Under the pieces are notes generated by a model. The model worked only from the letters and a program-made list of their open reading frames with translations, ran no database searches and was not told the DNA's origin. From positions 17,407,155 through 17,471,154 of the forward strand of contig NC_056544.1 of assembly GCF_910596095.1 (NCBI RefSeq): a stretch of DNA of 64,000 nucleotides, given 5' to 3'. The position numbers and the translations under genes were made by a program. Source of the DNA: Thunnus maccoyii (Eukaryota > Chordata > Actinopteri > Scombriformes > Scombridae). Positions 32,967 to 44,642 of this stretch are shown here, piece by piece (the stretch's first letter is position 1; every line of letters starts with the position of its first letter).

Positions 32967-35900
32967 ATGGCACTCAGCTCGGGCGGCTGGGCTCCTCCAG
33001 CCTCGGTCCCTGCATCGTCCCAACAGGCTGCATGCGGCGGCCCTGCGCCGACGGCTTGCTGCAGTACAGTTTTAATGTCGGTCCGGGTGTCGGTATGTCA
33101 TTCCGGGATCCGGCCCCTGTGTCTCCCCGGAGCGGGCAGCGAGGCTCTGCGCCTACAGCTCAGCATGGACCCGAGCCGGGCCGGAGAGTTCCGACTGGCG
33201 CTGCGAGATACGAGCGGAAACCGCAGCGTGGTGAGAGTTCACACACACACACCTGAGTGTTTTACAGGGTGTGTGCTGCATTAATCTGCTTAGATATGTT
33301 TATCATGAACCACCTTACTGGACAATATTTATTTTTGGGGCCTATACACGCCATTTTATTCACCACTCACCCCGATACATGCAGCTCCACAGATTCAGAT
33401 TTGTGGTTGAAACTGCACCAGACTTCACTCTGCAAGCACCTACAGTATCACCCAAAACTGACATTAAAGATCACTCATAAGACATATCCGCCACTCATAT
33501 CTGAAAGTCTTATTATATCTCTTTACTCTACTCATCTCACAATAACTCCATCATAGTCCTAGATAGTTTTAATTTACATACACTAGGCTATATGTTGTGT
33601 TAAAAGCCTCACATTGCTGTTTAGGGGGTTACAACCACTGTAGCCAAGAGGGGTTTTTTAGTTTCACTTTCATTTTCTGTCTTTACACATTCAGTTTTAT
33701 TGAAATTATTAACAGCATCATGGGGGAAATCCTTCAGCTTCTCATAGTGGTTAACAGATGCTGGTCTTAATGCAAAGTATTTCACAGTATTTCATCTGTC
33801 ACTATCTGGTTAGGAGTCTTTCTTCATCCCTTCAGATTCTATGTTAGATGATTCAAGCATGGGCAGGGTAACAACAAGAGGGACTTTTTGACACCGCAGT
33901 CATTAATCATTCCTTCTTACCGGATAAACATGAGACTATGAAACCTGGAAAAACTGAGATTAGACATTCAAGCACGAAAAATTGTAGATGTGTGCAGTGT
34001 GATAGCGGTGACAGTATCGCAGCATTCAGATGGAAGGGAGGAGGGAGGGGATGGAGGGGGGTGAATAGAAACTTTTCTATGCGATAATGAAACAATTACA
34101 CAGAGATATAAATAACGGTGTGGAGCTCAAAAACAAGTCATGGCACACCGCACACCCACTTTCGTTATGCTTTTCCACCACCTCAGCTTTTGCTTGGTTT
34201 TAACTGTTTTACAAAGCCAGTTGTTCAAATCACAAAGCAAGAACTGGGTAACCTGCGCATTAGTGAAGAAGTTCATCTTCATCAACAGCACAAAGCTTCA
34301 TTAACGTGCTTAATGATTTCCAGCTTAAAGCACAGCTGAGACTGAGGAAAGTAGAGCCTGAGAAGCTTCGTTTGAGAGGATAAACTCTTGATTTAGGTAA
34401 CAACATACATATCATATCAAACATTCATTCTTTAAGGTGTCACAGTGGCCTGAGGGTCTCATGTCCGCAGCTCCAACTTTGCTGGACACCCCCGCGTTTC
34501 CTGCCGGCCTCTCTAGTGTGTCTCTACTACATAAATAAAAGCAAACTTTCTCCAACAGTGATGAGTTTTCTCTCCACTTTTCAATCATCCAACATCTATA
34601 TAATGAGAATTACAGCATGTTAGCTCTTAAACAATCAGCTGTTGTGTTAAACTGGTTTAAAAATGTTAGGCAGGAGCTCTAGTTAGGACAAGATGATGTA
34701 ATAACTGGAACTGTCATCCTCATTTGAGTCAGGGCTGCAACTAATGATCGTTTTCATTGTTGATTAATCTGTTGATTGATTGTTTAGTCTATAAAATGTC
34801 AGAAAATACGGAAAATGTCTCGCACCCAGCATGCGTCTTCACACACATACTCATTTTTTCCGACTAATCACCCAAAACACAAATATATTTTTATCAACAA
34901 TCATGCAAAACAGAAAAGATAATCCTCGCATTTGAGCAGCTGGAACCAGAACTAGAGTTTTGCTTGATAATTGACTTCAATCAACTGATTGATTAATTGT
35001 TTCAGTTCTGGTTTGAGTCACAACCACATGTTCGACTTCTACTGTAGAGCCGTTGTGGTCTGCATTTCTTGCTTTCCCCTGTTTTTTGTTTTTGCTTTTG
35101 TACCAAATCTGTTTTTTCTTGGTGTCACTTTGTTCCAAGCTGGCTTTATTGTAGTAGATTAGACACTCAGTTGCTAAAGTAAGTGCTTTACATTCTAAAT
35201 GCTTTGTCTGTACACTGTTAATGTCTAGTTTTCCTTTTGCAAATTAGATTGCTCTGGTTAAATACATTAAGGTAATACCGTTCTCATACAGTGCTGCTCT
35301 GCTCAGACACAGGGGAACTCAACTGACATTTCAGTACAAGAATGAGGTGTTTGCCCTCTTTCAGTATTATGGGGTATTGAAGTTGACCTTACTTTGCACT
35401 CTGTCTGTCCCACCGCATCCTCATTTAACGTGTGAATCTGTCCTTTGTCTGTCAAGTTCACTATGTGACGTTTTCCTAAAGTCAGACAGGCTTGTCATCT
35501 TGGTAGAATCTCAAACCAGACAGGTTTCCCCTCGACAATTGAGACGCTTCTTGATTTGCATGGTTCTCCTTTGATCCTAGCTTCTTTCAGCCCGTGTGTC
35601 TGAGCTGGCACACTTTTTGTACACAGTCATATTGGAGGAGTGTGTGTATACACTCTTTGGCAGGAGGCAAATCCCTCTTCTCATCCCTCTGCCTTTGTCT
35701 ACCCACAACAGACTTTGGTGCCCTGATGATTCCCTCCATTGTCACAGTGAATGTGAGAGATTAAGCTGTGAAATCCTTGTGCTGCCAAACTCACTCATTT
35801 ATGAAGTCTTTTTCTGTCAGAACCATGATTTCACTTCGCTTTTTTTTTTGCCATATATCAGGGGATTATTTCCTTTTTCTCATCTAGATTACTCCTGCAT

Positions 35901-38900
35901 TCTGAATCTGCATATTGCAAATTTAATGCTTAATTAAGAAAAGATCATGAGTATTTACATAGCAAATAAGTGTATTTACAAAATTTTCAAGGCTGCCCTA
36001 ATTTACCAGGCCCTTGAATGTAAACAAAACAAAATGATGATTTGATTTCTTTTGTTGTTGTTGTTTTTTTCACCCTCAGTTCATCGCAGAGTTCGACCTG
36101 CGCTCGGTGCAGTACGAGGTCAAATCCCCTCGCTGCCACGAGATGCGTCTCGCCGCTCCGCCACACGACTGCATCCGCTTTAACTTCCGCTGCGACCGGG
36201 AAGCCGAAGAATGGGCCACGGTGGTGATGTCATCACTAAGAGAGGCACATCGAGGTCAGTTCGACATCGTTTTCTTTATTCTTTGACCTGCTTTGTCTAT
36301 GAACCATTTGTTTTTTTGTGACATGTGCTTGATCAGTGAAGTGAAAAAAGTAGTAGTTCTTATCACTTTCCAACATAGATTATATAAATGAGATATTTAT
36401 ATTCACAACATGACACTGATTTTCTTCAACTCTAGATTTCACTGCTTTCAGGTCATTTTTCTTTAAGCAGTAATCTGGCCTCAGATGGAAATGGATACAC
36501 TAATAAGATATAGATCTATGTGAAAAGTTTAAAGACACACCACTTTTTGTCTGCAAGTGCATTAAAAATTGGAAGGACGTTGGTGTCCTCAGATATAAAT
36601 TGTACCTTTAACTCTTCAGACTCTTCATCATTGTCTATTAGATTTTTTATGGCTGAGGTTTGGGGGATGTTAAGTGTCCTTTGCTCGGTTGGTACAAGAA
36701 ACTGTCAGTGTAGTTTCTTGTTGTGACTGTGAACATGGACATTTGTATGTCTTAAAGAATTAAAGTGTTTTGCTGATACGTATATTGGGCAGCAAGGTTA
36801 AACACTGATATCAGTTGATATCGGTGTGTGTTGACACCCACATGTTTTAAAGCACTTTTGTTCCACTTTTGTTTGTCATCTCTCCTCCGACAGTTGCAAA
36901 TATTAACACATACGAATCAGACGGCGGTCAGCCGAACACGACCGCAGCTATGGAGCAGTGGAGCTCAGCCTCGCTGCCTCTCACCGGTGGGTATATCTCT
37001 GCTTACCGCCATATGTTCTCCCCGTTCTCTTACGCGCTCTCAAACTGTCACTTACGATCGTCACCTCTTTGTTTCAGAGGAGCTCTGCTTGGAGCTCGCC
37101 AGGGCGATTGAAGCGGGTGACGCTCAAGCCGCTTCACAGCACGCATCTGCTCTGGCTCGGCAAAAAGCGGGGCTGACAATTCAGCTGTCTGAAAAGAACT
37201 ACGCAGACGGAGAGATCAGGTGAGGATTGAAAAGTGTTGGCGGCGGAGGATTCAGTAAAGGTCACAGTGACTGATTAGTCTATGACGTTACAGTTCACGT
37301 GCAACTTATAACACCATATCTATCTTACAGTTTATCTGTAGTTGTGGAGGATGTTTCGTCATCTTGTTGCGTCACAGTGAAAGTTTTTCCCTACATGACT
37401 GTGGCTGCACTGAAGCAACAGGTTAGAAAAGCGATTAACCAGCAGTAAAACAAACATAGCACGTTTGCAGCTCCACTGATAACCTCCACACTTCTTTGTC
37501 AGGTGTTTCTAGAGTATGGTTTCCACCCTCGCGTGCAGCGCTGGGTGATTGGTCAGTGCTTGTGCACAGAGCCAAGGTCACTGGCGTCCTACGGCGTGCA
37601 GAAGGACGGAGACACAGCGTACCTCTATCTGATCTCTGCCCGCCAAGCCCGCATTACCCGCCAGCTGTTCCAGCAGGACCTGGAGAGCGCCCTCCTCGCC
37701 CCGCCTCTTCCCCCGGGCAACGGTCCCACCTCCCAAGACTGGAGAGGGTACAGCACCCTGCCTTCAAGACTACCCCACAACAACCAGGGTGAGTTCCGCA
37801 CATCCTCCTCACAGTCACAGAGAGAGTTGTAGTTTTGTTCTACAGCAGTGCATTGGATTTTACATGAATCGTGGTTAAAGCACTGACTTAAGGTGACAGT
37901 ATACTCCATCAGAACTGCTTGTAGGATGGGTGAACAGCTTGGGGAACCCCTACATCTGACAATTTCTGTAACTTTCAAAACCCAACAATCGTGCGGAGGT
38001 GACACAGTAAAGCAGGGTTTGAACTTTTCTCTTCCAGCTCTCCAGAAATGTGTGCCGTTACCCCCATATTCAAACCATTATTGCGTCTCCCTCTTCTCCG
38101 TGGCAGTCGGCTTTTCACCTTGCCTTTGAGTGTGGCTGTTTGGAACAACTATAAACACTTTTGCCCTCAGACGTTTTCTAGCATAACGCAGTGCTTAGAG
38201 CTGTCAGTTTTTTAAGGTGTTTACATCCCTATTAGCTCTGCAGTTTAGGACAACACAACAGGTCAGTGATCCTAAACATAAAAGTAAAATGTTCTTGACT
38301 GGCCAATTCAGTCACCTGACCTCAGTCAACCTGATCATGTGATTCACTTGCTGAAGAACCAGAAGGCAAAAAGTCCATGAAACAAGCAATGCGTGAAACT
38401 TGGTAGAACATCACGAGAGTTAAGTGTCAGGTGATGTCTGTGAAGTAGAGACTTCAGTCAGTTAGTGACTGCAAAACATTTCTAACCAAATTCTAAATAT
38501 GATGACTTCAGAGTGACATGATATGTACCCGAGTGCCTGATCCCACAGCTACCTGTCCTGCTGCTGACGCCCCAGTCACCGTCCCCGGAGAGTCATGGAT
38601 GCAGCTCGGGGCTAAGCCTAAAAACCTGATCAGCTCCACTCCATCACATCACGAGCCCTGGTCCTTGGTTGGTGCGCACAGCAGGAGAGGGAGGCACTCC
38701 TCCCGTGCACCCCTTAACTATAGCATCCAGCTCAAACACAAGTACGACCTCCTCGACCAGAATGACTTTCCTCCTCTGCCTGCAGAGTCTTCTCCCCCAT
38801 CCCCTTTGCCGCTCCGTGGGCCCCACAGCTCGTCGCCTCCGATCCCTCATTCAGCCATACATGAGCTCTCCACTCGCACCAGGGCTCGCCGCTCCATACC

Positions 38901-40671
38901 GCACTTTACCCCAGCCCCACGGCGGGCTCCTGCACCCATCTCCGTTCCTTCAACTCAACCACACACTGCTTTCCTGGGGCCACGGTCCTGGTCATCCTGG
39001 ATAAGTTACCAGGTCTACTGCACTCACTCCCGTCCTCTATTAGGCGAATGATAGTCCATGTGGGATCAAACGATACAGCTCGCCGGCAGTCGCAATTGAA
39101 AACTCAACTGGAGGTCCACCGTGCAATCTACAAAGAAAACTTGGTTACCTATAACAACACTGTACGCACTACAAGAAGATTCTATTTTTCCAAAATCATC
39201 TCAGAAAACAGCAGCAATCCCAGAATACTGTTCTCTACCATTAACAGACTGTTAAACCCTGCTCCTACTTCTTACCCAAGCCTCTTCCCTCAAATGTGAG
39301 GAATTCGCCAAATTTTTTCACAATAAAATCACAGCCATCAGAGGTAAAATTGTTAGAACACCTGGTGACCTCTGCAGGCAACCTTGTGGACAGCTGGCAA
39401 AAATGAGAAAATTCTCCAACATCACAAACTGCGACTGTGACTCAGACTGCGTTTTAAACTGGTTCCAGGCATACATCACAGGAAGGAAATCTTTCATTAG
39501 TTTTAGGGAACATGTGTCAGAAAAATATGACATAACTTCTGGTGTTGCACAAGGGAGCTGCCTCAGGTCTCTGCTATTTTCACTATATATGCTTCTGCTA
39601 GGTGATGTCATCAGAGAACATGATGTTAACTTCCACAACTATGTGGAATTTTATATATATATCCGTAGAACCAAGCAATCCACTTGCTCTAAACTCTCTG
39701 ACTGCCTGTCTGTCTGCAATCAATAAATGGATGAGTGATAACTTTTTGAAATGAAATGAGGAAAAAACAGAAATCTTATTAATTGGCCCCAAAGCAAAAA
39801 GGGATGAGATCTTTAAAAGACTTGGCAACCTGACTCCCTTAATCAAATCAGAGGTAACAAGCCTAGGAGTCATTTTAGATTCTGAATTAAGCTTCAAATC
39901 CCATTTAAAGTGACTAAAACAGCATCCTTTTATCTCAGAAATATTGCCAATGTTCAACCATTCCTGACTCAACAAGATGCTGAAAAACTAATTAATGCTT
40001 TTATTTCAAGTAGATTAGACTATTGCAATGCACTTTTTACAGGACTTCCTAAAGGGCCAATTGAAAGATTACAACTCATTCAAAACTCCACGGTCAGACT
40101 ATTAACAAAAACAAAACAGAGAGAACACATCACTCCAGTCTTGGCTAGCCTACACCGGCTCCCTGTGTCCTCCAGAATCAACTTCAAAGTCCTGTTACTC
40201 GTTTTTAAAGCTCTCAATGGGTCAGGGCCGAGCTACATCAAAGACTCCCTGATTCCTTATGCTCCCTCACGATCCTTTAGATCATCCTCTGCAGGACTGC
40301 TTGAGATCCATATACTTTCCCAAAAGAAAATTGGAGATGCAGCTTTTTTCAATAACGCTCCCAAACTCTGGAACACCTTACCGAAAGACGTTAGAGAAGC
40401 AGTCTCTCTTGAAAGCTTTAAACGATGCTTAAAAACATATCTTTTTAACCGAGCCTTTCTATAATATGACTTTTACACCATATCATATACTCAAACATTT
40501 TAATCTACTCTAAGGCATTTGTATTCTTATTCATGAATGATTATGTCTTTTACTTAAGATTTTTAGCTGTCTCCTCTGTTTTAATGTAATGCACTATCTC
40601 TCTATCTTTTCTTGTTTGCCTCCTTTTATTCTTCCTGTTAATGTTCTCAATTATTTATTTGTTTATCTATA

Positions 40672-40737
<66 letters not shown>

Positions 40738-42395
40738 CACACACACAATGCAGCTCAAAGAAGCACTTTGAGCTGCATTGTGTATGAAAGGTGCTATACA
40801 AATAAAGTTTATTATTATTATTATTATTCATTTATGTTAAGCTAACTTCTCTAGTTACTTTCTGACCTCTAAAATTCAGCAATTATGTATAAAATCAGTG
40901 TAGTAGAGTCCGTGTTTTCTCAGTGATTTATGTTTATTGAAGACCTAAAAGTCTGAAAATATAGCATTGTTTGAAAATCTGTAAAACTTCATTCATGTTC
41001 TATGTTGAAACTGTAAAAACCTTTTTCGTTGTTTTTGTCAACTGTAGGGAGCACAGGTGGAGGAAGCGATAGACCAGGTGATATTAAAGATGTCCTCGAC
41101 ATTGAGAATCTGCAACTGAATGACAAACCCAACAAAGCCAGTAAAACTCAGGTATGTCACTGGTCTGCATTGTTACGACAGTTGACACACAGTGAGAGTA
41201 AACTTATCCAGAGTAAGACAAATGAATGGATGCATCCTTAATAGTCTTTGTCTCCGTGTGCAGTTTAATAGTATGCTCAACCTTAGCGCTTGTCATAGTT
41301 TATCTTGAACTAGTGGTGGGAATGTTTGTAGATTTAAGTAGCACTTGAGCTCAAAAGCAGTGAGATCCCTGAACTTTTCCAAAGATTCATTTCTGACCTA
41401 ACTAAACCATATGTTATAATTTACATATTATATATTTGCTATTTCACCATTAGCTAACACAGAAATTGGATATGAATTCTAGAGCTGCAACAATTAGTCA
41501 ATCAATTCATTTAATTTAGAACATTAATGAGCAACTATTTCAATAATTGATTAACCATCAAGCAAAAATGCCAAATGTTTGATAGTTTCAGCTTCTTAAA
41601 TGAGAGAATTTGCCGATTTTCCTCGTCTTAATACTGTAGTAAATATGTTTGTTAGACAAAACAAGACATCTGATCACATGACCTTGGGCTGTAGGAAATT
41701 GTGATTTTACAGTTTTCCGATGTTTTATAGGCCGAGTAACTGATTGTCACATAAAATGATAATGATTACTGCCCTATTTTTGACTCAACTTCCTATTTAC
41801 ACACACGCACGGACATGTTGGATAAACAGAAATATGCATATCTTTGGAGAATGTAGTTCCCAACAATAATGTAATCGTACATACTTACACATAATTTTTA
41901 TGAAAATTTGGTAACAATATACAACCTCAACACTGAACACCGTGTGTTTCCCTGCTCTTGAATGGAGCAGCTACTTGATCCTGTAGACATCCAATAATAG
42001 TGTCAAGCTAAGTGAACGCCAGTGTTCAACATACCTTTTTAAACTGTCAAACTGCACATACAAAGAGACTGAAAAACTGTTTTAGCTAGTCTGAGTTTGG
42101 GTAAATTGTTCATTTGTTATCATTTCACATCTTCCCTGCAGACAGAGTGGGCTTGTCCCTCATGCACTTTCATCAACAAGCCCTCCCGTCCAGGCTGCGA
42201 AATCTGTGCTACAGCCAGACCGGATACGTCCTGCATCCAGCAGGTACTGCGTTGTATCTCACAGTCAGCACCTTTGTCATACTCTTCTTAACATTTCCCT
42301 TCAATGACAATCATCTCTTTTTCATCCCCTCTTCTCTCACAAAGGAAAAAGGAAGGAGAGAGGACCGAGGAGAGCCCGGTTTAAGCAGCAGCTGA
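32967..42395 (+). CDS. sharpin: SHARPIN, LUBAC ubiquitin ligase subunit
   Basis: Nine exons: 32967-33230, 36080-36254, 36894-36986, 37078-37219, 37331-37421, 37503-37788, 41048-41151, 42142-42243, 42345-42395. They give 435 codons (human 387). Residues 1-146 form the PH-like dimerisation domain ([29 protein letters not shown]). Residues about 225-320 form the ubiquitin-like domain ([23 protein letters not shown]), which in the family docks on HOIP. Residues about 386-410 form a Npl4-type zinc finger (W-x-C-P-x-C-T-F-x-N with a second CxxC pair, CEIC). Family knowledge: with HOIP and HOIL-1 it builds linear ubiquitin chains in NF-kB and cell-death control in the cytosol. The start was chosen as the ATG that opens the GC-rich exon into the PH-like fold. 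Intron 6 is enlarged by a LINE relic. It converges on gpaa1, as the human genes are also close neighbours. Confidence 0.93.
34732..35008. repeat. Dispersed MITE-like repeat, good copy, sharpin intron 1
   Basis: Starts GGGCTGCAACTAATGATCG and ends with the inverted form ...CTGATTGATTAATTGTTTCAG. The middle includes AAAATGTCAGAAAAT and a TCACCCAAAACACAAA block shared with the other copies. This is one of the least diverged examples in the window. Confidence 0.65.
38261..38510 (+). mobile_element. Tc1/mariner-type transposase C-terminal relic, sharpin intron 6
   Basis: Plus-strand fragments [14 protein letters not shown] (near 38266) and VEHHERKL (near 38406), followed by TAKHFXPNSKYDD (near 38470), correspond to the C-terminal part of a mariner-type transposase with stops. 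The LINE relic begins directly after. No terminal repeats were identified. Confidence 0.55.
38511..40829 (+). mobile_element. Degenerate L2/CR1-type LINE in sharpin intron 6
   Basis: The 5' part encodes a fragment with [11 protein letters not shown] (about 38740) and, in another frame, [15 protein letters not shown] (39048 on), typical of the first ORF region of fish L2/CR1 elements. The frame then jumps to [17 protein letters not shown], so the endonuclease domain is deleted. Reverse transcriptase pieces follow ([18 protein letters not shown] near 39545), but the YADD box is destroyed. The C-terminal segment ([12 protein letters not shown] to [10 protein letters not shown], up to 40464) is well preserved. 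The 3' end is GCTATACAAATAAAG plus an ATT tail to 40829, as usual in L2. Confidence 0.85.
40676..40783 (+). repeat. (TG)n(TA)n(CA)n microsatellite plus 18-bp hairpin
   Basis: About 24 TG units run into TATATATATATA and then CACACACA, forming a self-complementary tract. An exact 18-bp inverted repeat follows (40743-40760 pairing with 40766-40783) with a 5-base loop AAGCA. The right arm is normal LINE 3' end sequence; the left arm is extra. Confidence 0.9.
41481..41765. repeat. Dispersed MITE-like repeat, sharpin intron 7
   Basis: Starts AGAGCTGCAACAATTAGTC and contains the shared 'ggctgtaggaaattgtgatt' type interior. The right end is eroded. Confidence 0.55.
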
Positions 42396-42422
42396 CTGCC
42401 CATCATCATCCTTCACACACTT

Positions 42423-42453
<31 letters not shown>

Positions 42454-42703
42454 GGGTGAAGATGCTAATTCTGTCGTACATGTCGACAACATACTCATAT
42501 AAAGACTGTCCAGTGCACTGAGAGTCCCGACGGCTGGCTGGCTGCTGACGACTGGAGCGTTTAAAGCACTGTAGCATGACACAGAGCTGCACGGCTCGGG
42601 CAATGAACTGCAGACAGAGTCAGCTTTAACCATTTATACGGACATGACATGACCATGACATACATATGAATTTGGCCAGATCTCTTTCTTATTTATTTTA
42701 AAT

Positions 42704-42704
<1 letters not shown>

Positions 42705-42739
<35 letters not shown>
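42705..42739 (+). repeat. (GT)n microsatellite in the sharpin 3' UTR
   Basis: About 17 GT units lie 310 bases after the sharpin stop codon. A shorter AC run is found at 42423-42452. Confidence 0.95.
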
Positions 42740-42743
<4 letters not shown>

Positions 42744-43165
42744 GAGCAAACAACACGGACGGCCTAATATTTATTTTAGGGGAGATGGACATGTTAATTC
42801 TTTATATTTGATTTCAGCCGAAGATGAGGGAATGTCAGGCTTTCAGTTTCTGCCAACTGTGAAGTTAGAGAAAAGGTGAAGCCTTGTGCAATACCCTGAT
42901 CTGTTTGCTAGTGCGTCATCTGTTGGTGCCAAAATATTGGGACTTTTGTTTGTTTTTTTTGAAAAAGCCGTGTTGGAGATGAGAAGGTATGTCAAGTTTA
43001 CAGGGTTGTCAAGTGCTTTTATTTTTTTATAACATTGTATTAAGTGTATTATTTTTAACAAGATGCATTGAGTAATTGATGTACATTTTAGCAGTTGATC
43101 TAATCTTACTCGATTCCCTCTCAGCTGTGACAGCAATGGAATGATCTGTTTTCAGTACATAATAC

Positions 43166-43168
<3 letters not shown>

Positions 43169-43199
<31 letters not shown>
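43169..43199 (+). repeat. Poly(A) tract of 31 bases
   Basis: An uninterrupted run of A lies just upstream of the probable sharpin AATAAA signal. It could be a slippage-prone homopolymer or the tail of an old retro-insertion; no duplication flanks were identified. Confidence 0.9.
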
Positions 43200-43202
<3 letters not shown>

Positions 43203-43211
43203 CATTAGCTG

Positions 43212-43217
43212 AATAAA
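43212..43217 (+). terminator. Probable sharpin polyadenylation signal
   Basis: AATAAA on the plus strand, about 0.8 kb after the sharpin stop. This would leave about 0.4 kb between the ends of sharpin and gpaa1. Confidence 0.5.
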
Positions 43218-43652
43218 CATAATGAAACAAATCATGTCATGTCTATTTATCAACTTGTAGTTGTACAGCAGGTTTTCAAGGCACAGATGAATTTATTCTG
43301 CACAGTGCTTTAATTATAGCGTAGATATATTGGATTTTATTGTATAGTGTTTTAGGGTTATAAATGCAAAGACTAACTTCCAGTAAAACTACTTTCCATT
43401 CACATCTATTGCTATTTTTAAGTGGTTGATCACTGAACTTCTTTAATGATCCATGACTCAATGCAAATTTTAATTTACATGAAATCTATGTGTAAATTAT
43501 TTATTCAATGACTAATATAAGGTTCTTGAATTGAGTGGATATTAGTGTCTTTGGTTTTAGGATGAATGTTCTGTGTTCATTATCAGATCAAGTGCGGTAA
43601 TGTGATGTAAGCGTTATGCTTGAAAACACGGGGATCCAAACTTTTTCAGTCT

Positions 43653-43658
43653 TTTATT
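43653..43658 (-). terminator. Probable gpaa1 polyadenylation signal
   Basis: The minus strand reads AATAAA about 1 kb after the gpaa1 stop codon at 44643-44645. It marks a 3' UTR of about 1 kb. Confidence 0.45.
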
Positions 43659-43849
43659 ATTTTGGCATTTATAAATAAGAAATAAACATGTTTCAAACAA
43701 AGTTATCAAAACAAGTATAAAAATATGGCGATGCAGCGACGGCTTGTTCGACAGATGCAGATGTACAGACGTCTTGAAAGAGACATACTACCAACCAGCT
43801 TTTTACCAGTTTCCAGTTCCAGTTACCATGTTTGTACTGTCTAAACTTC

Positions 43850-44163
43850 TTCCTTCTATTATCGATTAATTTCCTGATTATTTTCTCAATTAACTGATTA
43901 ACTGTTTGGTCAAAATAGTGAAAAATGACAGTCAAAGGTGACATCCTGTATCTTGTTTTTTTTGTGGCTAACAGTCCAAAACCCAAATTTATTAAGTTTA
44001 CTATTGTGTATGACAAAGAAATGCAGTAAATCTTCGCATTTGAGGAGCTGAAACGCTTGCCATTTATCAGAAAATGACCGACGATTAATCAATTATCAAA
44101 ATAGATGCTGATTAATTTTCTGTGGATTGACTAATCGATTAATCAACTAATCGTTGCAGCTCT
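43850..44163. repeat. Dispersed MITE-like repeat in the gpaa1 3' UTR region
   Basis: Left end CTATTATCGATTAATTTCC. The right end carries ATCGATTAATCAACTAATC followed by GTTGCAGCTCTA, the inverted terminal word of the family. The interior has the 'aacagtccaaaacccaaa' block. Its position suggests it is transcribed within the gpaa1 3' UTR. Confidence 0.65.
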
Positions 44164-44642
44164 ACTTCCATCATTACCATCCTGCCTGATAAAAGACGTA
44201 AAATAAAAAGTGCAGTATTTTTTCTTTATGTACCACAAACAAAAATCTTTAAACCTTAAACCAAATGCAGTTATTACAGAAAACAAACCAACATGACATT
44301 TATAGTTACTTGGGAAAAGATAGTCTCTTCTTCCTTTATGCATTTATGCATCTGTAAGACTGATATTAAAGAACAAATCAGTCCATTTTGCTTTGTTTAA
44401 AAAATGGTTTTGTTCATTCAGAAATCCTCCAAAGCTTTGGAATAAAATACTTGGGAGTTAATATTGTAATATCAACAAAATGTCCAAAAAAAAGGGAGTC
44501 ACAGCATCCTTCCCAAATCAACTACAGACATTCCTCTTCTTCTTTTCCAATCACTCCAGTGGATTTAACTGTCATCTTCACATTCCCCCGGTGAAGACAA
44601 ACCTGAGAAACAATGCCTTCAGTGGTCCTGCAGGACTGGCAC

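Noticed and set aside
36828-37223. A 131-codon plus-strand frame running from intron into sharpin exons 3-4
   Set aside because: It reads through a real intron; the splice-based model gives the SHARPIN fold in a consistent phase.
40676-40740. Microsatellites as possible CRISPR-like or satellite arrays
   Set aside because: They are simple dinucleotide runs without spacers, in a eukaryotic intron.
43169-43199. Poly(A) tract as proof of a processed retrocopy
   Set aside because: No gene-like sequence or target-site duplication precedes it; it sits in the expected sharpin 3' UTR.
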